A stretch of DNA of 64,000 nt from Chrysopilus asiliformis (GCA_964034945.1 OZ035960.1:21997487-22061486), one strand, 5' to 3'; shown: positions 12,537 to 25,140, counted from the first letter of the stretch. Numbers and translations are program-made. The notes: a model not told the origin generated them from the sequence alone.

Positions 12537-13406
12537 TCAATTAACGTATTGCGTTTGCAAGGGAATGTCTTCAGTGGGTAAAGCTGATTCAACTTTTGCC
12601 TGGGCTGGTTTGTCAGAATGAATTTCTACAGAAACTTCTGTAAATAGGGCCTCCCATTCCCAGGTCTCATCGGTCTCTTCCAAAACAGCATGGGGTTTCA
12701 GACAAGTCGTCAAAATACTGAGATCAATATCCTCTAGGGCACAAAATGCGCTCTGTTTCAAAAGCTCTGAATTTAACTCTTTGAAAGTGTCCACTCGATT
12801 TATAGTGACTCTGAAAAAGTTAATTGATTTGTGATTTAGTTAAATAAAACATATGTTAACAAACGATGGAGCCTCAACAGTTTCATTCATCAATAGTTCA
12901 TCTTGAATGTCGTCTAGATCCGGAATAATCGGAATATCGTCATCGAAACTTTGGTCAATTTCTATTGGTGTTGATGTCGGGAATTCTCTAAAATTTAAGA
13001 GATTAGTTATCGTACTTTAAAGAGGCTGTTATTGTGTTACTGTTCAAAAGATCCTTTTCCACTTTTTAACCTAAAACTGGACAGAAAATTAAATGCAAAC
13101 TTTTAATGGCAGCTGGAAAACTTTTCAACTTACTTTCCGGATTTCGTTCGAGAATCAGCCCAACCGCCGGTTTTTGGTTTCGGTGGCTCCTTTGGGGTGC
13201 TCTCCGTCAAATCCTGGCTAATATCTATGTCGATATCAAACGATTCTTCCTTCTCCGAGCTATTTTGCGAAGTCGGTGTTTGTTGTTGATTTGCTCGTCT
13301 TCCTTTCTTCGCGCTCTGACAGGTAAATTACTTAACACAGGTATTACGAAAACGCGGATAAGTTTACCTTTTTTAGAGAAAGCTTAAAGTCTTCAGCCCA
13401 ATCCAT
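12537..13406 (-). CDS. IFT43: Intraflagellar transport protein 43 (IFT-A subunit)
   Basis: Four exons: 13406-13368, 13315-13134, 12987-12865 and 12810-12537. All junctions are GT-AG and keep the frame (phases 0, 2, 2), giving 205 residues. Seen: an acidic, lysine-rich N terminus (MDWAEDFKLSLKK); a GGWAD motif; the strongly diagnostic DIPIIPDLDDIQ block; and a C-terminal part with DIDLSILTTCLKP then ETWEWEALFTEV, which matches the vertebrate IFT43 ending. Known: a small IFT-A subunit for retrograde transport in cilia, contacting IFT121/IFT139. In insects it should matter in ciliated sensory neurons and possibly sperm. The start codon at 13406 aligns with the start of other IFT43 proteins. It is head to head with ERLEC1, so the 356-bp gap probably holds both promoters. 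Confidence 0.93.
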
Positions 13407-13762
13407 TTCAGACACTTTTTCCTTAAAAAACTAGAATCAAGCGGTAGTCATAGATACACTTTGACGTTTCAGGTGTAAACAAAAACCTTTTTTCGGTCGT
13501 TATTAAGTCAAGTTGAGTCAAAATTACGTTTTTCAGCCATCACCGACAGAGTATAATCGCTACATTTCGCAATATTTATATCTTCTAAAATTTTAACAAT
13601 TTGATTGGCTGAAAGTGAACTGTCACTTGATAAAAAAATTCTCACGGACGACATATTTTCGCGTAGCACTTGGCGTTGAGCTGGCCTTTTGAGATTTTGG
13701 ACGTCACTTTTTTCAAAAATTTAGCATTTTCGGTGTTTTTTATAGTTTAAAATTCAATAGAA
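13407..13762. promoter_or_regulatory. Putative bidirectional promoter IFT43/ERLEC1
   Basis: 356 bp separates two divergent start codons, so both 5'UTRs and promoters must lie here or in unseen upstream exons. No clean TATA box stands out. A 47-codon ATG frame on the minus strand (13654-13511) occupies most of the IFT43 leader region. Confidence 0.5.
13511..13654 (-). CDS. Possible small ORF/uORF upstream of IFT43
   Basis: An uninterrupted frame of 47 codons starts MSSVRIFLSSDSSLSANQIV and ends with TGA, 104 bp before the IFT43 start. I do not recognise it. It could be an upstream ORF in the IFT43 leader, a separate microprotein, or chance. It is not in frame with IFT43 through any obvious splice. 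The composition (helix-like, mixed charged) is more protein-like than neighbouring random frames. Confidence 0.3.
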
Positions 13763-16700
13763 ATGCACTTTGCATTATTTTTGTTGATACCCAGTGCTTT
13801 TGCGCTACGCGAGAACAGTGATTACAGCCAATTCGATGACAATGCGTTGTACAAAATCAATTGGCCCGGGAGGACGGAAATTGATATCGTAATATTTTTA
13901 TTTAATTTATATTTTCCACGTAAGACAATTTTCGATTACATTTTAACAGGATTTAGAAAAGTATGAGCCGCTCTACGTGACAACACACGAGGACGAAAAG
14001 TACAAATGCCTAATCCCGAAGAACGCCAAGGAAGAACAGGAGCAGGAATACTTCGCCACAGCAATTTGTAAGTTGGCTTTATTTATGAGAATTGCAATAT
14101 ATTTGTATTTAAATAGCTCCGGTTCACATTATCTCGCCAATATTCTCGACTTCAAGTTGTTCGTACCGAATTGAAGCCTACTGGACATACGAAATCTGCC
14201 ATGGCCACCATGTAAAGCAGTACCACGAAGAACGGGACGGTAAAATTTAATTTTATTGAAGGGAATTTGCTTTATGGCAAGAAATCAATTGCAGGTAAAA
14301 ATATTAAGCTGCAGGAGTACTATTTGGGCAAATGGGATGGCGTCAAAAGCGATAATTTGATCAGAAAGATCAAAGATGATCTGGAGAGCGGAAGGAATTT
14401 CAGGCGGACTAAAATCGATAACGTAAACTATCCGTATTTAGAGTTGGAAATGGATGATGGAACACTTTGCGATATTAATAATGAGCCACGTATTACCCGT
14501 GTCCGTTACATTTGCCAATCACGGGCAAAGAACGAAATATATTCGTTGAAAGAGACTTCCACCTGCAATTATGAAGCTGTTATCTTGACCTCCGTTCTTT
14601 GCAAACATCGGGCTTTTGTCCCGGAAGACTCCGATGAAAGTGTGATCAACTGTTTGCCAGTTGAGGGATCACATGAGTGGCCTCACAGCTGGTTGAAGAA
14701 CGAATTGGATGATATAAAGAAACGTCATAAGCTGTTGGCGGTAAATTATTGGATTATTATTTGCGAAGAAAAAAATACCTTTAATTGCATCTTTATTAAT
14801 TATTTAGCTAGAAGTACAGGAGAGCTTGTTGCATGGTGTATAGATTTTTACAGAATTTTAACTTTCGTTTATAATTTGTATTACTAATTAGTAGAGTTTT
14901 TGGATATTTACTAACAAAATTTGCAAGTTATTTTACTAAAAGTCTTGTTTTTTTATTAAGGTGCTGTATATTAAATACGTCACACATTTCATTTATACGT
15001 TACACAAAATTCCATACAGAGTCGAGTAAGAATGAGACGAAGTTTAAAAGGACGAAAATGGGCGTTTTATGGTCAGCCCGTAACACATATTCGTCTTTAG
15101 AATAATCTCATCTGCCTTTTAATACCGCTTTAGTTAAAAATCAAACTAATTTAAAGCCGCACTTTGCAGTTCGACTGTCCCGAGAAAGTCATTTTTTACA
15201 TTGAATATTTACAAAAGAATCATTCAAAATCCTATGTTTTCAATTTCACGTACTTTTAAAAAGCTGTGAGTTCTTGTTGCAAATAGTTTTTGAAACATGT
15301 AAAATTTGCTTCTCGTAGAAATAATTGTGTCCAATTAAAATTTGCAATGGTTTTAAGAAGGGATTTCAGTACTTATGATTTTAGGCGAATTTATAAAACA
15401 CGCAACATTTCTATCTGTAATAATTGATTACAAATATCAAAATTCTATAGAAAAAAACACTGAAAATCACGCAATGCACTCAAAACAGTACAAGAAAATT
15501 CATTTTTGTAGTTTTTGTCTTCTGTTTATTTTAAATTTTTATTTGTTTTCTATAACGTTTACCAATTTCAATTTGGTAGGACGCTATAACTTCAACAAGG
15601 GAAAACATCGCTATTCTAGAAGTAGATCCTCAGGTTTGTTTTATTTTTTTTTAATTTTATTTTAGGTGTTTTTCTTTACTCTAGTTTCGAGTTTTTGCTT
15701 CATTGCATAAGATTTTTATTTTATTTACAAACCATTTCCAAATTTTCCTGTATATACGTTTTATGACAGAAAATTAATTTAAACTTAACAGTCCAATTCT
15801 GATAGACTTGTCACTTCAAATCGTAACTATCATACGCTGTCGCAATTGGTATATACTCCTTTCAATACGAAATCTCCTAATTAAAGAGATTTTATTCAAA
15901 TATTGATAAATAAAGTCATACAAAGCAAACATAATGCCTACATCGGTTCGCGTGACATTTGTCGTATCGCAAGTCTATCAGAATCAGAGCCCAAGACAAT
16001 TTAACAACCAAACTGAGTGTAAAATATTTACAGGATGGTTCGCTGCGCCTGATGGACATTTTGCCAGCAGAGAATCCACCGCGCAGGACTTTGAAAGTCG
16101 CCATTGAGGAATATTTGGAGAAAACTGCTGGAAATACAGCAGGGAATCGTCCCACTCCGGATCACCAATTTGAAGAGGAAGAGTCACCGGCTGTGGATTT
16201 ACCACTTCCACCAGCCCCACAGGACGTGACGCCAGTCAGTCAATTTTTAGAAGGAAAAAATTGCCTAACTGGGGTATAATTTGGAAAATAATTTTTTTTA
16301 TTATTTTTCAAAACACTGATTTGTTTTTGCAGGGAACTGGTTGGTGGAAATTTGAATTCTGCTATGGGCGATATGTCCGACAATTCCATGTCGACAAAAA
16401 CGGTGAGTCGTCGTTGTTTTTGGGATTCTTTGATGAGAACTTGCACAAGGATTGGCTAAAAAAGAATCCCGAAAAACGTCCGAAGCCGAACAGCGTCCGA
16501 AATGATATTTCGCACTTCTATCAGGGCGGCACGATGTGCGATAAAACTGGCGAGAATCGACAAACTGAAGTGAAACTCAAATGTCTGGAAAATGCGTCGA
16601 GTGCCTCGTCAGTTTCGATGTATTTGCTGGAGCCTAAGACGTGCCAATATATTTTAGTCGTTGAGTCGCCATTAATCTGTGAGATTCTTCAAAAGGTCGA

Positions 16701-16824
16701 TGATAACGGGCTGGTGGGGAAGAGTCCGTTGCAAGAGACGACTCGTGATAGTAAACCAGTTGAAAGTGTCTACATTGGGAACGTACAAGTAGATGATCTT
16801 GAAGTTCGATATGAAAATGATTAA
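13763..16824 (+). CDS. ERLEC1: Endoplasmic reticulum lectin 1 (erlectin), two MRH domains
   Basis: Six exons: 13763-13888, 13950-14067, 14117-14239, 14295-14740, 16034-16273 and 16333-16824. All have GT-AG borders and matching phases, giving 514 residues (human about 480). Seen: a signal peptide ([14 protein letters not shown]); a KINWPGR motif; a first MRH domain with [22 protein letters not shown] and the paired RYIC / CNYEAVI blocks; and a second MRH domain with [31 protein letters not shown] and [10 protein letters not shown]. The last domain keeps the WW, Q, R, E and Y positions that bind mannose in MRH lectins. Known: an ER-lumen lectin that recognises trimmed glycans and works with SEL1L-HRD1 in ER-associated degradation. 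No HDEL-like tail is present, as in relatives. Intron 4 (1293 bp) holds no recognisable gene. Confidence 0.95.
14741..16033 (+). other. ERLEC1 intron 4
   Basis: 1293-bp intron between exons 4 and 5. I see only AT-rich sequence and short chance frames (for example 15375-15665), with no terminal repeats or RNA gene. Confidence 0.7.
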
Positions 16825-18454
16825 ATCTGGATAATTGAGAAATCTTTCATTTTTTTGTCAGGAGACATTTTTTTTACTTTCGAAATCAGTTGAGAAATTA
16901 TTGTTGTGATATCTTATCAAGCATTACTGTAATTGATTAAAAATAATATTTTTGTTTTAAATAATTGTGTTTTTTTTACGTTGCTAGAGCTATATTGCGC
17001 AATTTTTAAAGACAGCGAAACAAATTCAGACTTTTTTCTTCTACAAAATAAAAATAAAAAACTTAAAAAAGCTTTTATTTAAAAAAAATGCACTAAAGAG
17101 GAAAAGTATTTTTTTTTGGGCACTGTATATCAGAAATATAAGCGAGATAAATATTTATTTTATGTTTTATGCTTTTATATCGCTTTTATTTCTGATACAG
17201 TGCCCAAAAAATTTTTTTTTTCCTTTTTAGTAGTTTTTTTAAAGAAAAGCTTTTTACAATTTTTTTGTATTTTATTCTTTTTAGTCATTTTGTATTTGAT
17301 TAGTATGACTAAAAATTCAAAATGAAAAGGATAATCACATTATCCTAACGGGATCTTCCATTATCCTTACCGACTTCTCCGTTATCCTTAAAGACTTCCC
17401 CGTTATCCTTACAGAGAATCGGATCCATCGGTTCCAAAAATCCCCAGATAAGTTTTTTTTCCGGAAAGTTTGAGGGAAAGAATAATCACGTTATCTTTTT
17501 AGGAACTCCCCTTATCTTTACAAGGATGAAGTAAAGAAAATATTGTATTGACGTCGGACTTATGTATCTATGCAAAATTTCAAGTCAATTGAATAATTGC
17601 AAGATTTGAATCTGACAGTGTTGTTTTTATTCTGTTTGGCTGTACAAATGAGGCTTTCAGAGCAAGAGTGGACTAACCCACATGTCGAAATCGTGAATTT
17701 TTTTGTGTTTGAATCACTATTGCGAGTGAGTTTCTAGATAAAAATGTTTGGATACACAAAAGAACATTTCAATATTGAGTAATAAAGTCCACAGAATGTT
17801 TTTTTTTTCAAAAATTTACAGTCAATAATAGTACAAAAGTGGAAAAGCTTCAAAAACTCGGTTATGTAGCTTGGTCCACTTTTGCTCTCAACGCCTCGAA
17901 TATAAACCGTCTAAATTTTCTCGAAAAGGGAAAAGCGTCTAAAATTTCTCGGCTGTCTTTAAAAACCGCGCAGTGCGGCAACGGAACGCATAAATTATCA
18001 ATCATGTCGATTCTGATAGACGTTTGGACTGAAACGTCACGACACATGACACGCGAACCGACTCAGGTCATAGTCGAAGCTAGCGACAATCGTCGACTGA
18101 AGTGACGTTTCGGAGTCGAGAGTAATTTGGTTGGCGGCACCTATCACTTCTGTCGTATTTCAGACTGAAAATGAATAAAAATCACGTTTTTTTCGCCACT
18201 TTATTTACCAATATTTCGATTAAAATGAGAAGTCGATCAGAATCACAATGTACAGCTTTTAGTCGACTGAATTATATCAAATTTATTATAAAAAAAATTA
18301 TTCATATAATAATGGCTACAATTATGGAGATAAATATATTTAATGATTATGTTGACATTTTAAAATATTTTTATCTAAATTATTTTAAGTTAGCATGCTA
18401 CTTTTGCTTGAAATTCGGCCGCTAAAAATTTCGTTAAACCTGCACTAAGAATTT
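16825..18454. other. Spacer between convergent ERLEC1 and CIP2A genes
   Basis: About 1.6 kb holding 3' regions of two convergent genes. It contains a hairpin element near 17110-17215 and a repeat with reiterated 'cttccgttatccttac'-like phrases at about 17330-17530. Its partner lies at 54590-54800, and a weaker one at 46790-46960. The 17823-18170 part has higher GC but no convincing gene. Confidence 0.55.
17110..17215. repeat. Hairpin element (copy 1) with gggcactgtat ends
   Basis: Inverted arms 'gggcactgtat', 'atcagaaatataagcgagat' and, at the right, 'atcgcttttatttctgat', 'acagtgccc' enclose an AT-rich loop. A second copy lies at 54419-54506 with the same arms and loop. Both copies are followed by the 'ttatccttac' repeat, so the two probably belong to one larger repeat unit. 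Confidence 0.75.
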
Positions 18455-21400
18455 TTAGCTATTCTTTGATGGTTTCTTATGCATTAAAGATAAAATTGTT
18501 TTCCTCATTTCCTCAGTTTCATCGAGATCCGATTTATACGATTTAATGAGGTCATCCTTCTCGGTTATCTGCTCTTCCAGATGCTTTATTAGATTTTCCA
18601 ATTTCAAATTTTTTTCTTGGAAATCTTGAGCTAATTTTGTCGTTTTCACTAGTTCGATTTCCTTTTTCTCTAGCATTTGCTTCTTATTTTTTTCGACACA
18701 TTCAAGCATTTGAAGTTGTTTTGTTAAAGCTTCGCGCGCGGTGCTCTAAAAGATATTTAAAAAAGTTATGTAAAACATTATTTGATGGGAAGAATTTTGA
18801 CATTTTTACCAGATTTTTAGCTTCAATTGTCAGCTTCTCAACTTGATTTGTCTTTTGCAATTCATTCTTTCGACTTTCCTCGAATTTTTTGCTCAAGTCT
18901 GTAAAAAATGAAGTAATGAATTAAATTTCTTTTTCAATATAATTAATGGTTTTCATAGATTAGTTTTTTTTCAATTTTGGACAACATCTCATTTTTAAAA
19001 AAATCATAAAAATTCTATAGGACAATCAATAGAGATAAAACCACAAGAGACTTTTTGAAAACATTCTTTCCGCGATATTTTACTCCGCGGTGGATTTTTA
19101 TAACAATTTCCGCATATGTGCATTTTTTTCTAAAAAATTTTCATTGCGGCGCAATTTTTTGTTGCATACCGAAGTGATTATCTTGATAAAACAAGATATC
19201 TTATATAATCACTACCAAAAATTGACACAAACCTTCTCCTCTCTGATCGATTTTTAAGCACGCAAAAATGCCAAATACGGGTTTTGTACCGGACGCCGAT
19301 CTGCCCTGGGCACCAATCATGTATTTCGACGCGTCTCTGTCTTTCGACTTCGACGCAGCTTTTAACTCTTGACTTCGCCATATATGCAGCTTGAAATCTC
19401 GCGGAATCGTCACTATGAATCGAAGCGTTCTGACGGTCACTATAGGAAATTTGAAGCTGCTGATATGGCGAAGTTAAGAGTTAAAAGCTGCGTCGAAGTC
19501 GAAAGACAGAGACGCGTCGGAATACATGATTGGTGGCCTGGTCATAGGATAGGTTAATTTTTATAATATTTTTTATGATTCGAAATAAGTCCTACTATTT
19601 AAGTGTCTCGGGGAGATAGCAGTTTTTTATTCTCATAAATAACTTTTCCGTTCATTTTAATGGCAGAACTTGGACAGAAGTGAAATTTTTGTCAGGTTGA
19701 GACATCGGCTCGAATAATTCATTACTGCGGAAATAACAGATGTCCATAAAAAAATTGACACCTCCCCTCCACATTTGTGACTTTTTTTGGGGTTTTGGTA
19801 CGGGACTTGATACCCATGTCACACTACGCGCGGTATTACACACTGCAACTTTCGGGCTTACTTAAGCCGATTTTCGGGAGAAACGACTGAGGAGGGAAAA
19901 GTTGCCACTCGAAATCATGGCTTATCGACAATCTGCATACATGCAAAGCGTGTGAACCGGTTTGGGAAAAGTAGTAGGCAGAAATAATTTTCGTTCTGAC
20001 CGTCAGCAGGTAAAGATCTTGGGAAGTATATGAGTAGCAGCAATTTCAATGGTTTGAGTTCACACACAAACATGTAAACTTGTGTAGCATATGCAAGCAG
20101 GATTGGCTTATTTAAGCCACAAATGTAAGCACATTGGCTTATTAAGCCCAAAAGTTGCCGGCTTAAATAAGCCAAGTGTAATACCGGACTACCGCATATC
20201 GCCCCGCCACCCCCCTCCCCCTCTGAATGTGGTATGGAAAGCACCAAACACAATGTCCATCCACATGTGAATTTCAGGCAAATCTGAGACTTTTTTTTTG
20301 ATTTTTCAATAAAAGGTACCTGTAATTTGAGTTTCCAACACATTTTTACACGATTGATATTTAATTCGTTCTGATGACAAGTTTTGCATTGTTTCGCTAT
20401 AAGTTTGCCTAATTTGCTCGTTGTGCTTTTGAATATTCAAATTTTCCGCCTGTAATCTGAAAAAAAAATACCAAGTAATTTATTAATTCATTCTTCAATT
20501 AATCATGCTTCACGTACCTTTCAAGAGTTAAGTGCAATTTGAAATTCATACTTTGATAACTGGACAATTCAACAGATAGTAAACTATTTGCATGCGATAA
20601 ATTCGTTATCTGCAATAATATAAACGAATTTCAATTTTTTAATAGAATTTGAACATAAAAAGATTTTACATCATTACTAGCAGCTTCCAAACGATTATTC
20701 AAATCTTTTTCACGAGTATGGCACAAATTTGTTTTATATTCAAAAAGTTCTATTAACTCGGATGTTGCAACGTTGTTGAACTGAATTAATGAACATTGTT
20801 AGAAATTTAAAATTATATATTGAATATTTTACCCCCGATGTCCTTTTGACTTCAAATATGTGCGAAATCAACTGATCCAAACAAATTTCAAGTGATCTGT
20901 TACATGAGAAATTTGTTACAGCTGCATAATCGTCAATTTCTTGTTGTGCGACTGAATTACTCGAATAATGTTTGAGAGGACTTTTCCCCGTCGATGAATT
21001 TAGCGAAGATAAGACCTAGAAAAGTTTAAAAAAGTAATTATTTAAATCAACAGGATCTGTCACTTCAGTTTTTTTTTTAAATATGCATTTTACCTCTGCA
21101 ATGTGTTCCTTTGGGAAATTTGAAATTTTCGACAATTCCAAGCACACAGAACAGAGTTTTTCATTCGTGGAAAGAATTCCTTTGGCTATGACAAAGTGAA
21201 TTGGTTTCATTTGGAACAAATGCGAGAGTTTATTGAACCAGAGTTTTGGTTTGATTGTCGAAAATTCCGCAAGTGCGAGCAAACTGTACAAATATTTCGA
21301 GACTTCGTTGATATGCATCTTCGCATACGGAAGAGTTTCATGATCTTGTGATGTTAAATGAACAAATAATTTGTCAAAGAATTTTTCTGGCACTGCTAAT

Positions 21401-23790
21401 AATACAATTTCTTGACATTCGGTATGTTTTACTAAAGTTGTAATCAAATTCATTAAAGCCACTGTATTTTGATGCGAACTTTCATTATTTTCGCAATTAG
21501 TAAACAATTTTGGGAGAACTGATGGCAATTTTGAGATTATCACGTGAATGTTTTTTTGGTTCATTGCTGAAAAGGAAAGCAAATTTAAAAAAAAAGCTCA
21601 TATTAAATCACATTTTAAAATACGTACCCAACTGTATGATTGTTTGAATCAAATGCAAAGATTTAGCAGAAGCGTGTCTCGAGTCACACCAATTTAATGC
21701 CATATCAAAGATTTGCTGATGATGCAGTGCTAAAGAGTTATCTGAAAGAATTTTAAATGAATGAAAGTAATTTATCTGTACCACAGTTTTCAATGAGGAA
21801 AAATCACAGAAATTTTGCCCTTGACTAAGGTTTCCCATAAGGAAGGGTCTCGGGTTGTTTCTCGATTGGTAAATTTACCGTAGACAAAGGCTGAGTTCTG
21901 GAAACCATACTGATAAAAATACATGTGCCAAAAAAAAGTACATTGAAATTGTCTTAAAAAAGCAAGCCAGATTGGCCCACACTGACTTTTTAGACCAGAC
22001 AGTTTTTCTGGTACACCAGAAATAAAACTTTATGTAGGTCCTGTGTTAGCAACTTATATCCAACTAAATATTCCCATAATTTTTTTTTAAAGTACGCGCA
22101 TACGGGTCCTAAAAATTTACTTCTTTTTCTATCCCGTAAACCACCTTCCTACTACCTCGAGCCACTGAAAGGAGTTTATCATCAGATGTGACGTGTCTCA
22201 CCCTTTTCTATAAAATAAAGAATTTTATTCTCGTTTCCTCCTACAACCACTTTCCCGTCAGCCTCACGACAATGCGAGCTGTAGCAACAACCTCTCTTTT
22301 CTTTGTTAGAATTCTTCAATTTTTCACCTTCTTTTAAATCCTACGCTACACAATTTGGCCCAAATAAATTCCCGTTGAAATGCGCTGGACACTTATTTTT
22401 TAATTCATTCTTAGAAAGGCCATTTAGTGAAAATTATTAAAAAAAACTTTCTAAAACAAAATGTTAAAATTACCAAAATGCAATAAGCAATCAATTAATT
22501 CAAAAAGAAGGCCAATACACATTGCATGATTCTTGTTATCATTGTTTTCAGGGTCGTCCGTTTCCATTCGGTTCTCAACGCTCTAAAAATTAATTAATTT
22601 AAATTAGGTTGATAATTAAATTGCATGTAATCAAATTCTTAATTACCTTTAAAATATTACTAATATGAGCCGGAAAGTTTCGATATTCCTTTAGCGCAAT
22701 GATGAGAATTTTATTGTTTTTCGTATCAGTGAGAAATTCGACAATATGTCGTAAATAAGGAACATTACTATTCCGAATGCATTCAGCCATCTCCAAAAAA
22801 CTCTTTTCAATGAAATAATGAAGATCTTTAGTTTGCGGCAAGTCTACTTTATTATCCAAAATTATTAACATCTTGCTAGCCAATATCCCGTAGTTTTTGA
22901 TTTTCTTAATAAAATCTGTGGGGGTTGACCCGTTGCGCATTAACAGACAAATCGCTGGTAGGTTCTTATAGCAGATGTTCGTTAAAATAGACAATGCTAC
23001 CATACCCAAATTGCTATCTTCACGATTTATGTAGTCGATCAGGAGTTGAATGAGATCAGCTAAGTAAGGTTCTTTCCATTTGATTTCTATGCCGTAGGAA
23101 AGATCTTGAATAATGTTAAGAAGGCGACTGAGTTTCTCCTGGAATTTTAAATGCTAAAAGATAAGCGTGTATTAAAATTCAAGTTTAAAGTATTTTTTTT
23201 TTTAAATTTACCTCCGTAGAAAGCTTGGCAGTGATTTTCGTAAGTACAGGAAGATACTTAAATTGATTTACAATTGCAGCGTGAGCCTCGGAGTTAAGGG
23301 AAGCCTGGCGGAGCGCCGAAATCGCTGTCAATAATAAATCTGAACTAGTAGGGTCGAGATTAGCTAGTAATTTATACATATTTAGATAAAATTGACAACT
23401 CTCCAATATATCTGGCTGGAAGCCATCCAGGTTGTCCGAAGCACAAATAAACTGAAAATAATTTATAATTTTAAACATTTTTGCTTTCAAATCGAAGGTA
23501 CGAGACACAATCATACGATTTCTCTTATATTTCCTAAAAATTCTCTTTATATTTTTATTGCTAATGGATTTATTATCCACTACATTCTTTATTTGTTTAG
23601 TAGTATTAAATTTACGTTTTTAAATTTTGTTAATACTATTTTCAAATTTGAAATTAAATTTGTAACCTCAAAATCTTACCGTCAAATATCGGTTCAACAG
23701 TTTTTCAATTCCTTCGGATTTTCCTTTTTGGTAAATTTGAAACTGCTCGTTAAAGTCAGACATATGGGATCGCAACGATAGATTCGACAT
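18455..23790 (-). CDS. CIP2A: CIP2A homologue (armadillo-like plus coiled coil)
   Basis: Twelve exons: 23790-23680, 23451-23212, 23153-22647, 22582-22474, 21741-21628, 21566-21094, 21015-20833, 20780-20670, 20609-20518, 20456-20320, 18898-18810 and 18745-18455. Every border is GT-AG and every phase fits, giving 818 residues (human 905). Seen: the first ~500 residues are helical and leucine-rich (for example GMVALSILTNICYKN), as in an armadillo fold. The last ~270 are heptad-rich coiled coil ending EEMRKTILSLMHKK, which aligns with the KHSHMIAMIHSL ending of vertebrate CIP2A. Known: CIP2A dimerises, inhibits PP2A-B56 and, with TOPBP1, tethers broken mitotic chromosomes. Identification rests on architecture and scattered similarity, so the family call is good but not certain. 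The 1.4-kb intron 10 holds two inverted-repeat elements. Confidence 0.85.
19311..19535. mobile_element. Foldback element in CIP2A intron 10
   Basis: The left arm (from 19311, caccaatcatgtatttcgac) is the near-perfect reverse complement of the right arm (ending 19535). Core parts are 'gcgtctctgtctttcgac' and 'gcagcttttaactcttgac'. Arms run about 70 bp with high identity and continue with weaker pairing into the loop ('gcagcttgaaat' / 'atttgaagctgc'). Transcribed in the CIP2A pre-mRNA it would form a long hairpin. I could not fix a target duplication. Confidence 0.85.
19831..20186. mobile_element. Inverted-repeat element with GGCTTA..TAAGCC palindromes
   Basis: Ends read 'cggtattacac' at the left and 'gtgtaataccg' at the right (356 bp). 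Inside are four short palindromes of the type ggctta-n-taagcc near 19855, 20104, 20130 and 20160. Non-coding; lies in CIP2A intron 10. The class is unknown. Confidence 0.65.
21742..22473 (-). other. CIP2A intron 4
   Basis: 732-bp intron between exons 4 and 5. No gene, RNA or terminal inverted repeats recognised. Confidence 0.7.
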
Positions 23791-24799
23791 TTTTTCACAA
23801 TTTTCACAGAAAATACGATTTTAATAAAAAACCCAAGCGAACAACAAAGAAAACGAATGAAACAAATGGGCAACGTATGTTTTGAAGCAATTGCGATCAG
23901 GGATGTGACTTGACAGCAGGGCTGAGTTGGAAATTCAGAAAGGAACAGCCTAACCGTCTAGATTTTGATTTTGTGTAAACGATCTATTCAATTGGCTTAA
24001 TTTGGGATTTAGATGGATCATCAAATATAGCCAACAATTTGTTCCGAATTCTATACGAAATCAGAAGGAATGTTGAACATAACTCCCGACATCGTAACAT
24101 ATGGATCTTTGTCTGATAGAATTCATACGGACATTTGAATGAAATTTCGTTTCGAATTTGTTCCGAAATGTCTACTTTTTCTTATATACTTCATAACTTC
24201 GAATCGATTTCGTAAAAGAAATCGATACTTAATTATGGACTATTTTTCCTTATTCAAAAAAGATCAGACAAATCGAATCTTCAGACTATTATCAGATTTG
24301 TGGCACACAAGTCGAAACAGGTGTTTCGTTTTTTCGTCCTTTCACGTCAAAAAAAAATTCCGAAATGTCGGTTTTTTGACATTTCTAAAGCCAGCGTTTG
24401 CTGGAATATCATATTCTGTGAATAAACATATTCTAAACAGTTTTTGTCTCGACAATTTTTTTGAAAAAATGATTTTTTTCTAGACAATTGAGACAATCTA
24501 TTCTATTTGAATGGTATAGTGCGGAACGATTGGTCAAATTTAAACAATTTTTGGACGGGGTTTAACTTTTGATAAAAGCCTGTTCTGTACCTACCCGAGT
24601 TTTTAAACTTCGATAAAATAACCAACTTTTTATTATTTGAAGTTTCATTATGTCAGAAAATTATCATCTGATCACTATGAGGATCAAGCTATGTGGATTA
24701 AGCTAGTTGTCTAAATTTTATATAAAATAAATTTTATATAAAGGACAGTCCTTACAATACATTATACAGTAGTGTGATGGCGGTATTAAAAGAATTGAA

Positions 24800-25140
24800 A
24801 TTTCAGGAAAAAAAATTATTAAATCAGTTTAGTAACAACTCGTTCAGTTTATTGATATCTTATCAAACATTATTTGATCAAAAAAGTTTATTTTAGTCCA
24901 AAATATTTGAGTGTCATTATCTCAAGTAGGTTTTTTTTTGAAAGCATGAAATCGTATTATATTGAAAAATTCAGCATCTTCAAAAGATGTTGAGTGATAA
25001 TTAAAAAAAACGTTTTTCTGTGAGTTCTTGCATTATCACTAGTTGAGCGATATTCAGAAACATCGCAATTTTTGAATGATCGGTCATTTCAGCGGTCATT
25101 TATTGACAGAATAACGATTGAACTTTTACGTCATTTAATC
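24800..25140. repeat. Dispersed direct repeat, copy 1
   Basis: Similar over about 300 bp to 29165-29470. Shared strings include 'cagtttagtaacaa', 'ttgatatcttatcaa', 'tgtcattatctcaagtaggt', 'agcatgaa.tcg' and 'gagtgataatt.aaaaa'. A fragment also lies near 16890-16970. Non-coding; the class is unknown. Confidence 0.7.

Noticed and set aside
17823..18170. GC-richer block with an 88-codon frame downstream of ERLEC1
   Set aside because: The frame does not resemble a protein family, and both strands are open. More likely a diverged repeat or the 3' region of a flanking gene.
24139..24483. 114-codon frame between CIP2A and PLCXD
   Set aside because: F/K/R/S-rich translation typical of AT-rich random sequence. 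No motif, no splice context.
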